A DNA stretch of 5,187 nucleotides from Flavobacteriales bacterium (GTDB lineage Bacteria; Bacteroidota; Bacteroidia; Flavobacteriales_F; PHOS-HE28): contig JAHEFL010000175.1 of assembly GCA_024640205.1 (NCBI GenBank), forward strand, positions 1-5,187, given 5' to 3'. The number at the start of each line of letters is the position of its first letter. Position 1 is the stretch's first letter. Positions 1-5,187 of this stretch are shown here, piece by piece. The position numbers and the translations under genes were made by a program. Below the pieces are notes generated by a model that made no database searches, had not been told where the DNA came from, and saw only the letters and a program-made list of their open reading frames with translations.

Positions 1-3000
1 CGCCTCATAACCCCAGAGCTCCTTCCTCACCACTTCGTGCAGCTTTTCCGCAAAGGCTTCCGCCAAGCGATCAGCAAGGGCTTTCAGCAGGATGGCCCCG
101 TAGTCATCGTGCGCCTCCTCCATGCGACGCACATGCGCCTCGATACCCTGTCCCGCCGTAACGGCGAAGCCACCGATGTGGTCGATCATATTCGTTTCCT
201 TCGGAGCGATGAAGTCCGACAGCGCCAGTTGCGGCAGGCCTGCGGCTTTTTTTTGCTGCTGCCGTAACGAATGAAAACGCCCCAGGGTTACCGTTCGGGA
301 AGCATCCTTGTACACTTCGATGTCATCCCCCACCGCATTGGCAGGCCAGAGCGCAGCAACACCGTGGGCCTGGATCCATTGCTCCTTCACCAGACGGTCC
401 AGCATGCGCTGTGCATCCGCGAACAGGGTGGAGGCCTCCTTCCCCACCACGGGGTCGGTCAGTATCACTGGGTAGCGCCCATGCAGCTCCCAGGCCTGGA
501 AGAACGGTGTCCAGTCGATATAGGGAACAAGCTCCTGGAGCGGGAAATTCCGGTACGTAAAGATCCCGGTTGAACGCGGCCGAACAGGCGGTTCCGCGTG
601 CAGGTCCAGCACCAGGCGTCGTTGCCGTGCTTCACCGATGGCCAGATACTCCTTGCTCCGCTCGTGCCCCTCATACTGGGTGCGCACTTTGGCATATTCC
701 TCCTTTATTCTTACCGCATAAGCTTCCCGCTCGGTCGCGCTCAAGAGGTCGCTTACCACCGGAACGCACCGGCTGGCGTCGATCACATGAACCACGGGCT
801 GCTCGTAATGCGGGTCGATCCGCACAGCGGTATGTACGCGGCTGGTCGTGGCTCCCCCGATAAGCAACGGCTGGGTGAATCCTTCGCGGGTCATCTCCCG
901 CGCGACATGTACCATCTCGTCCAGGGAAGGTGTGATCAATCCGCTGAGCCCGATCACATCGACATCCTGCTCCTGCGCGGCGGCGAGGATCTTCTCCGCA
1001 GGTACCATCACGCCCAGGTCGATGACCTCCCATCCATTGCAGGCGAGGATGACACCCACGATGTTCTTGCCGATGTCGTGCACATCTCCTTTCACGGTGG
1101 CGAGCAGAATCTTTTTCGGTCCGCCTCGCGCCTTGCCATTGGATAAAGGTTCCGGCATGGCCTTCTTCTTCTCCAAAAGGAAAGGTTCCAGATAGGCCAC
1201 GGCACGCTTCATCACGCGTGCGCTCTTCACCACCTGCGGCAGGAACATCTTGCCAGCCCCGAAGAGATCGCCGACCACGTTCATACCCGCCATCAAGGGT
1301 CCCTCGATCACCTTCACCGGATCCTCGAGCTGCTGCCGCGCCTCCTCGGTATCCGCTTCGATGTGATCCGTGATGCCGTGGACCAGTGCATGTTTCAGGC
1401 GCTCCTCCACGCTTCCTTCACGCCATGCGGCCTGTTCCTTTTCCTGGATCGCGGATGTGCCCTTGTACCGCTCCGCGAATTCCACCATCCGTTCGGTGGC
1501 ATCCGGCCGACGCGCCAACAGCACATCCTCCACATGCTCCAGCAGATCGGCCGGGATATCGTCGTACACCCCGATCTGACCCGCATTCACAATGCCCATG
1601 TCCATGCCCGCCTTGATGGCGTGGTACAGAAAGACCGTGTGGATCGCCTCGCGAACGGGATCGTTCCCACGGAAGCTGAAGCTCACATTGCTCACGCCGC
1701 CGCTGACCAAGGCTCCGGGCAGGTGCTTCTTGATCCAGGCCACAGCGCGGATATAGTCCACGGCATAGTGGTCGTGCTCGCTCATGCCCGTTCCCACCGT
1801 AAGGATGTTCGGGTCGATGATGATATCGTGGGGCTGGAACCCGGCCTGCTCCGTGAGGATGCGATAGGCACGCTCCGCGATCGCGATGCGGCGTTCGAAA
1901 TTGTCCGCCTGCCCTTCCTCATCGAAGCACATCACCACCACCGCTGCACCCAATCGATGGACGATCCTGGCTTGGCGCAGGAACTCTTCCTCCCCTTCCT
2001 TCAGGCTGATGCTGTTGGCAATGCCCTTGCCCTGAAGGCACTTCAGTCCGGCTTCCACCACGCTGAACTTGCTGCTGTCCACCATTACCGGAACGCGGGC
2101 GATGTCCGGCTCCGCAGCGATGAGGTTGAGCAGCTTTCGCATGGCCTCCACGCCATCGATCAGGCCTTCGTCCATGTTCACGTCGATGATCTGCGCACCG
2201 TTCTCCACCTGCTGGCGGGCCACGGTCACCGCCTCGTCGTAATTGCCGGCCTTGATCAGTTTGCGGAAGGCCGCACTACCGGTGACGTTGGTACGCTCAC
2301 CGACGTTCACGAAGTTGGCCCCCTTGAAAATGCGCTGCGGCTCCAGCCCGCTGAACTCCGGGATGTCCTCCTCAGCGGATCGTGTCCTGATCTTCCGCGG
2401 TCGATGACGGGCAGCCTCCTTAGCCAAGGCAGCGATGTGATCAGGTGTGGTACCGCAGCAGCCGCCCACCACGTTCACCAGTGAATCCTGCATGAACTCG
2501 CCGACCAGCTTCGCGGTGACCGCCGCCGTTTCCCGATAGTCCCCGAACTGGTCCGGAAGGCCGGCATTGGGGTAAACGCTTACCAACTGCGGGGCCTTTT
2601 CAGAAAGGGTTCTCAAGTAGGGCCGCATCTGCGCCGCACCAAGCGCACAATTCAGGCCCATGCTGAAAAGCGGCACATGCTGCATGCTGATCAGAAATGC
2701 CTCCAAGGTCTGGCCACTGAGGGTCCTACCACTGGCATCCGTGATGGTGACACTGCACATGAGCGGTACGCGACGACCGAGCTTGTCGAACACTTCCTCG
2801 ATGGCGAAGAAGGCCGCCTTGGCGTTCAATGTGTCGAAGATCGTCTCGACCAGCAGCAGGTCCACGCCGCCTTCCAGCAGTGCCTCGGCCTGTTCCGCGT
2901 AGGTGGCCACCAGATCATCGAAGCTCACGGCCCGGTACCCGGGGTCGTTCACATCGGGGCTCAGGCTGGCGGTCTTGTTCGTCGGACCGATGGCACCTGC

Positions 3001-3375
3001 CACGAAGCGCGGTTTTGTCGGGTCCTTGGCGGTGAAGGCATCGCAGGCTTCACGCGCCAAGCGCGCCGATGTCAGGTTCAGGTCACGGACCAGGTGTTCG
3101 CACTGGTGTTCGGCTTGCGCGATGCGCGTGGCACTGAAGGTGTTGGTCTCGATGATGTCCGCACCGGCTTCGAGGTATTGCTCGTGGATGCGCTTGATGG
3201 CCTCCGGACGGGAAAGGGAGAGCAGTTCGTTGTTGCCCTTCAGCAGGATGGGATGCTCCTCCGTACCGGGTGGATGGAAGTCCTCCTCGGTGAGCCCGAG
3301 CCGCTGGATCATGGTGCCCATGGCCCCGTCCAGGACGAGGATGCGTTCCTGAGCGATCTGTTCAATGGTATTCAT
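1..3375 (-). CDS. metH: Cobalamin-dependent methionine synthase (5-methyltetrahydrofolate--homocysteine methyltransferase), C-terminus cut by window edge
   Basis: Cytoplasmic enzyme that moves a methyl group from 5-methyltetrahydrofolate through cob(I)alamin to homocysteine, giving methionine and tetrahydrofolate. The frame is open for 1125 codons from the ATG at 3375 to the window edge. The homocysteine domain (about 1-325) starts with DGAMGT from residue 16 and has the zinc ligands C243, C306 and C307 (GGCCGT). The folate domain (about 355-615) has GERTNVTG at 359-366 and VDSSK. A helical cap (about 645-740) is followed by the B12 domain (about 748-880), with DVHDIGKN giving the cobalt-ligand H766, then [11 protein letters not shown] and GGATTS. 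The reactivation domain starts near 900 and has YIDWTPFF (D954) and E1110 in AFAEKLH. The SAM-binding RxxxGYP segment should lie beyond the edge; E. coli MetH has 1227 residues. The start is set by homology beginning at once; there is no strong Shine-Dalgarno (GGGATTTGAAG lies upstream). It is preceded by a SAM riboswitch and terminator. It is one chain, not split. Identification is secure. Confidence 0.98.
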   Translation of the reverse strand, partial: MNTIEQIAQERILVLDGAMGTMIQRLGLTEEDFHPPGTEEHPILLKGNNELLSLSRPEAIKRIHEQYLEAGADIIETNTFSATRIAQAEHQCEHLVRDLNLTSARLAREACDAFTAKDPTKPRFVAGAIGPTNKTASLSPDVNDPGYRAVSFDDLVATYAEQAEALLEGGVDLLLVETIFDTLNAKAAFFAIEEVFDKLGRRVPLMCSVTITDASGRTLSGQTLEAFLISMQHVPLFSMGLNCALGAAQMRPYLRTLSEKAPQLVSVYPNAGLPDQFGDYRETAAVTAKLVGEFMQDSLVNVVGGCCGTTPDHIAALAKEAARHRPRKIRTRSAEEDIPEFSGLEPQRIFKGANFVNVGERTNVTGSAAFRKLIKAGNYDEAVTVARQQVENGAQIIDVNMDEGLIDGVEAMRKLLNLIAAEPDIARVPVMVDSSKFSVVEAGLKCLQGKGIANSISLKEGEEEFLRQARIVHRLGAAVVVMCFDEEGQADNFERRIAIAERAYRILTEQAGFQPHDIIIDPNILTVGTGMSEHDHYAVDYIRAVAWIKKHLPGALVSGGVSNVSFSFRGNDPVREAIHTVFLYHAIKAGMDMGIVNAGQIGVYDDIPADLLEHVEDVLLARRPDATERMVEFAERYKGTSAIQEKEQAAWREGSVEERLKHALVHGITDHIEADTEEARQQLEDPVKVIEGPLMAGMNVVGDLFGAGKMFLPQVVKSARVMKRAVAYLEPFLLEKKKAMPEPLSNGKARGGPKKILLATVKGDVHDIGKNIVGVILACNGWEVIDLGVMVPAEKILAAAQEQDVDVIGLSGLITPSLDEMVHVAREMTREGFTQPLLIGGATTSRVHTAVRIDPHYEQPVVHVIDASRCVPVVSDLLSATEREAYAVRIKEEYAKVRTQYEGHERSKEYLAIGEARQRRLVLDLHAEPPVRPRSTGIFTYRNFPLQELVPYIDWTPFFQAWELHGRYPVILTDPVVGKEASTLFADAQRMLDRLVKEQWIQAHGVAALWPANAVGDDIEVYKDASRTVTLGRFHSLRQQQKKAAGLPQLALSDFIAPKETNMIDHIGGFAVTAGQGIEAHVRRMEEAHDDYGAILLKALADRLAEAFAEKLHEVVRKELWGYEA

Positions 3376-3413
3376 CGTGTTCTTCAAATCCCTGGCCCGT
3401 TGCGGCCGATCAC

Positions 3414-3444
3414 AAAAAAACCCCACCCGGAAAGCCGGATGAGG
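3414..3444 (-). terminator. Intrinsic terminator, expression platform of the metH SAM riboswitch
   Basis: On the minus strand CCTCATCCGG, loop CTTT and CCGGGTGGGG form ten consecutive pairs (two of them G-T), followed directly by seven T. It stands 38 bases before the metH start and downstream of the aptamer, so it is placed to stop metH transcription early and not to end an upstream gene. Its 5' arm contains CTCATC, complementary to GATGAG at 3484-3489 at the aptamer exit, which provides the alternative antiterminator pairing. The structure is seen directly; the switching is inferred from known SAM-I riboswitches. Confidence 0.9.
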
Positions 3445-3482
3445 TCGCAGCGCAATGGAATATGCACGGTCTCCTGATCACA

Positions 3483-3599
3483 GCTCATCTTACCCCCAAC
3501 AGCGGGGATGGAAGTGGCACCGTACCCCCGGTGGGAACAAGGAGTGGTTGCCAAGGCGTCTCAGGGCCATTTCCCTCAGCCTTTCTCGATAAGCGAAGC
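3483..3599 (-). promoter_or_regulatory. SAM-I (S-box) riboswitch aptamer upstream of metH
   Basis: This RNA element binds S-adenosylmethionine and controls methionine and SAM synthesis genes. On the minus strand the S-box landmarks appear in order. P1 is CTTATC (3588-3593) with GGTAAG (3489-3494). P2 is AAGGC with GCCTT, enclosing GAGGGAAATGGCCC. The conserved GGCAACC follows, then a P3 hairpin around GTTCCCACCGGGGGTAC, then GGTGCCACTTCC. P4 is CCCC/GGGG with loop GCTGTT. P1 can be extended past a two-by-two internal loop by GCTT (3596-3599) with GAGC (3483-3486). An intrinsic terminator follows 38 bases after the extended P1, so SAM should switch metH off by transcription termination. The P2 apical part (CCCTGAGACGCC) is a little unlike the common CCCGATGAAGCC consensus, but the rest fits SAM-I well. 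Confidence 0.93.
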
Positions 3600-3621
3600 C
3601 CGATCGCAAGGAACGGGGCTT
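3596..3621 (-). other. Possible 5'-leader hairpin overlapping the outer riboswitch P1 strand
   Basis: On the minus strand AAGCCC (3616-3621) and GGGCTT (3596-3601) are perfect complements separated by 14 bases, and one more C-G pair is possible across a bulge. No T run follows, so it is not an intrinsic terminator. Its 3' arm contains the GCTT that I assign to the outer P1 extension, so the two pairings exclude each other. It would lie at the very 5' end of the metH leader if the proposed promoter is right. It may be incidental. Confidence 0.35.
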
Positions 3622-3635
3622 GTAAAGAACGAGGT

Positions 3636-3644
3636 GCGAAGGTA
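3636..3644 (-). promoter_or_regulatory. Possible Bacteroidota -7 promoter element for the riboswitch-metH transcript
   Basis: The minus strand reads TACCTTCGC here, one mismatch from the Bacteroidota -7 consensus TAnnTTTG. It would start transcription near 3629, about 30 bases before the aptamer and just after the stop of the preceding gene. I see no TTG at the expected -33 distance, so the call rests on the -7 match and on position. Confidence 0.45.
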
Positions 3645-3656
3645 AGCGTAGCGATC

Positions 3657-3920
3657 TCACCCCTGCGCACCAGCCATCTCCCGTACAAAGGCCACGATCC
3701 GTTTCCTGAACAACAGAAAAAGCAGCACATACGGCACGGCCATCAGGTAGAGGATGCCTTTGTTCAGCCCGGCGCCAATAGACTGTCCGCCACCATAGAT
3801 GCCTTCATCGCCGCTTTCCACCACAGCCTTGCACATGGAACAGCCTTGGGCAAGAACAGCCTCCGGAAGTAGAACCATTGCCAAGACCATTAGCAAGATC
3901 GATAGATGGGCGCTTTTCAT
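3657..3920 (-). CDS. Small membrane protein with signal peptide and CxxC motif, tail of SCO/DUF420 operon
   Basis: An 87-residue protein of unknown function. Residues 1-24 form a signal peptide (K2, hydrophobic 6-18, likely cleavage after VLA at 22-24). The mature chain would start with QGCSMC, placing C27 and C30 close to the N-terminus on the periplasmic side. A glycine-rich stretch follows (GIYGGG at 40-45, IGAGLN at 48-53), then one membrane helix (about 55-71) and a basic end (RKR at 72-74), so the tail should be cytoplasmic. I recall similar short proteins beside SCO and DUF420 genes in Bacteroidota oxidase clusters, so it is probably a real conserved gene and not a chance frame. The CxxC pair could bind copper or do thiol exchange (inference). 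It is not a c-type haem site, since no histidine follows, and the residues before C27 do not make a good lipobox. It starts 24 bases after the preceding stop. Confidence 0.85.
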   Translation of the reverse strand: MKSAHLSILLMVLAMVLLPEAVLAQGCSMCKAVVESGDEGIYGGGQSIGAGLNKGILYLMAVPYVLLFLLFRKRIVAFVREMAGAQG

Positions 3921-3928
3921 AGGGCGCT

Positions 3929-3936
3929 CAAAGGTA
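3929..3936 (-). promoter_or_regulatory. Possible Bacteroidota -7 element directly before the small CxxC gene
   Basis: The minus strand reads TACCTTTG, a perfect match to TAnnTTTG, eight bases before the ATG at 3920. If used, the transcript would begin within a few bases of the start codon, giving an almost leaderless mRNA. There is no TTG at the -33 spacing, and the gene could equally be read from the upstream operon promoter. Confidence 0.35.
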
Positions 3937-3944
3937 GGGCTGCT

Positions 3945-4499
3945 TCAGTAGTAAGGACTGATGAAGAGGTAGACCACTACGCCCGTGACGCTGACGTAGA
4001 ACCACACGGGCCACACCTTGCGCGCCAGCTTGCGATGTGCCGGATACTGTGCTGACAACGCCCGGTAGGCCGTGAAAAGGATGAAGGGCAAGGAGGTGCC
4101 GGCTAGGAGGATGTGGCTGAACAGGATGATGTAGTACATCACGCGGATGGCACCCTGGCCACCGAATGCGGTATCGCCCGCGAACAGGTGATGGGTGATG
4201 TACGAAACAAGGAAGAGCACGGAGAGCACCATCGCGCTGATCATGATGCTGCGATGCGCGGCCAGACGACCCGTCCTAGCTGTGAATAGACCAGCGAGTA
4301 AAAGCAGGCTCACGCAGCTGTTGATGATGGCGTTCGCCTTTGCGAAGAGGTGGATATCCCAACCTTCCGGTGCTGGGGCCTGCACCCTGTTCAGTAGGAC
4401 CACCGCCAGGAATACGATGGCCGAGAACATACCGATGACCCAACGCGCCTTCCGCTCGGGGGTGGAGATCATCGCCGCTGGATAGGACCCCTTGGTCAT
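3945..4499 (-). CDS. DUF420 family integral membrane protein, probable cytochrome oxidase assembly factor
   Basis: A 184-residue protein with five predicted membrane helices at about 20-38, 54-73, 84-104, 119-142 and 163-182. The histidines are typical of the DUF420 family and sit near helix ends: H50, H82 (AHRS), H103-H104 (ITHHLF), H129 (FSHILLAG) and H155 (HRKLARKVWPVW). The C-terminal helix with WPVWFYVSVTGVVVY is also characteristic. Relatives in Firmicutes (CtaM/YozB) are needed to make active haem-copper oxidase, so a role in haem or copper insertion is likely here; this is inference from the family. It begins 15 bases after the SCO stop and is followed by the CxxC gene, which indicates one operon. 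The ATG at 4499 is chosen from that spacing; Met10 is an alternative start. No Shine-Dalgarno is visible. Confidence 0.9.
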   Translation of the reverse strand: MTKGSYPAAMISTPERKARWVIGMFSAIVFLAVVLLNRVQAPAPEGWDIHLFAKANAIINSCVSLLLLAGLFTARTGRLAAHRSIMISAMVLSVLFLVSYITHHLFAGDTAFGGQGAIRVMYYIILFSHILLAGTSLPFILFTAYRALSAQYPAHRKLARKVWPVWFYVSVTGVVVYLFISPYY

Positions 4500-4514
4500 G
4501 CTCGTGTCGATAGG

Positions 4515-5187
4515 CTACCGTTCCGCAGCACGCTGGTTCGCTGCCGCATCGCGGGCTTTGATCTTCTCTTCCTTCAGCAGCATCTTCAGATCCGCTGCCA
4601 GGGCGTTCATGCCTTCCGACGTGGTGCCGTCGTAATAGCCCCTGATGTGCCGCTCCTTGTCCACCAGCACGAATTGTTCGCTGTGCAGGAAGCCGTCCGG
4701 TGCCATTACATCCTCGCGTGCTGCCAGATGATAACCCTCCGAGCCTTGGAGGTACAGGTCCTCCTTGGTCCCCGTAAGGAACTTCCAACGTGCCGGATCC
4801 GCTTGCAGCTTCCTGGCATGCGCATCCAACACCTCCGGCGTATCGTGCTCGGGATCCACGGTATGGCTCAGAAACACCACGTCGTTGAACGCATCGTCGG
4901 CGAGCTTGAGCTGCAATTGTTGCAACTGCACTTTCATGCGCGGGCAGATGGTGGTGCAGCGCGTGAAAAAGAAGTCCACGACCAGGATCTTGCCTTCCAC
5001 CTCCTTGTCCGTGAACGGCATGCCATGCTGGTCGATGAAGCTGAACGCCGGGATCTGCTCGTAGATGGTGTCCACCACCTGGACGCCATCGCGCTCCACC
5101 ACCATCGTTTCCTTGTGGCCGTAATACGGCAGGTAGGTGAATTGATGCTTCACCAGACCCAACAGGGGAGAGAAAAAGACGAAGAGA
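4515..5187 (-). CDS. SCO1/SenC family copper-binding thioredoxin-fold protein, N-terminus cut by window edge
   Basis: A membrane-anchored periplasmic protein that carries copper to, or reduces, the CuA site of cytochrome c oxidase. Of the 223 codons visible, the first nine (LFVFFSPLL) look like the end of an N-terminal membrane anchor, so the gene starts outside the window. A TTG at 5160-5162 could be taken as a start but lies inside this hydrophobic stretch. The thioredoxin-like domain shows IPAFSFIDQHG, then VVDFFFTRCTTICPRM with the copper-ligand cysteines of the CxxxC motif (codons at 4956-4958 and 4944-4946). It continues with FLSHTVDPEHDTPEVL, and the third ligand histidine is in GFLHSEQFVLVD (codon 4683-4685). 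All three ligands are present, so it should be a metal-binding SCO. The end is a charged tail rich in K, R, E and A. DUF420 and CxxC genes follow on the same strand. Confidence 0.95.
   Translation of the reverse strand, partial: LFVFFSPLLGLVKHQFTYLPYYGHKETMVVERDGVQVVDTIYEQIPAFSFIDQHGMPFTDKEVEGKILVVDFFFTRCTTICPRMKVQLQQLQLKLADDAFNDVVFLSHTVDPEHDTPEVLDAHARKLQADPARWKFLTGTKEDLYLQGSEGYHLAAREDVMAPDGFLHSEQFVLVDKERHIRGYYDGTTSEGMNALAADLKMLLKEEKIKARDAAANQRAAER

Noticed and set aside
1363..2484. Long plus-strand open frame of 373 codons
   Set aside because: It lies wholly within metH on the other strand. Its translation is rich in His, Asp, Val and Leu with no recognisable domain, as expected from the antisense of a GC-rich gene.
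2677..3477. Plus-strand open frame of 266 codons reaching into the intergenic region
   Set aside because: It is antisense to the conserved zinc-site domain of metH and to the riboswitch terminator. No family resemblance is visible.
3376..3656. Cobalamin riboswitch in front of the B12-dependent enzyme
   Set aside because: I see no B12-box-like sequence. The leader is accounted for by the SAM-I aptamer and its terminator.
3485..3730. Minus-strand frame of 81 codons overlapping the CxxC gene end and the riboswitch
   Set aside because: It is out of frame with the CxxC gene and runs through structured RNA. The overlap is better explained by the riboswitch.
3828..3842. c-type haem site (CxxCH) or lipoprotein signal in the small membrane protein
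   Set aside because: The motif is CSMCK with no histidine, and the residues before C27 (A-Q-G) do not form a good lipobox.
4276..4788. Minus-strand frame of 170 codons across the SCO/DUF420 junction
   Set aside because: It is a shifted frame over two well-supported genes. The product is Gly/Arg-rich low-complexity sequence.
5160..5162. TTG as the start codon of the SCO protein
   Set aside because: The same frame continues upstream to the window edge with hydrophobic residues that fit the SCO membrane anchor, so the true start is outside the window.

Overview
The window fits a Bacteroidota genome, possibly a GC-rich Flavobacteriales-like lineage (inference). The reasons are three. The order SCO protein, DUF420 membrane protein, small CxxC membrane protein is the one I know from the tail of cytochrome c oxidase clusters in that phylum. 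Two promoter-like sites resemble the Bacteroidota -7 element TAnnTTTG. The genes lack clear Shine-Dalgarno sequences. Every gene I can support is on the minus strand; the long plus-strand open frames are GC-rich shadows of metH.

Right part (5187 down to 3657): the end of a respiratory-oxidase assembly operon. It begins with a thioredoxin-fold SCO1/SenC protein whose N-terminus lies outside the window. A five-helix DUF420 protein follows after 15 bases, then an 87-residue protein with a signal peptide, a CxxC pair and one membrane helix after 24 bases. SCO proteins deliver copper to or reduce the CuA site of cytochrome oxidase, and DUF420 relatives are needed for haem-copper oxidase maturation, so the small CxxC protein probably works in the same process.

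Middle (3656 to 3376): a 281-base intergenic region that is almost entirely regulatory for metH. Reading along the minus strand it holds a possible -7 promoter element, a possible 5' hairpin, a SAM-I (S-box) riboswitch aptamer, and an intrinsic terminator of ten base pairs followed by seven T. A GATGAG segment at the aptamer exit can pair either with the outer part of P1 or with CTCATC in the terminator's 5' arm. This gives a readable model: SAM bound, P1 closed, transcription stops; SAM absent, antiterminator forms, metH is read.

Left part (3375 to 1): cobalamin-dependent methionine synthase MetH, with an intact start and 1125 codons in one frame running off the left edge. All five functional regions are recognisable. 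Only about the last 100 to 120 residues of the reactivation domain should be missing. The enzyme makes methionine, the precursor of SAM, so the riboswitch closes a feedback loop.

I see no RNA genes, mobile elements or CRISPR arrays, and no clearly new system. The least characterised item is the small CxxC protein.
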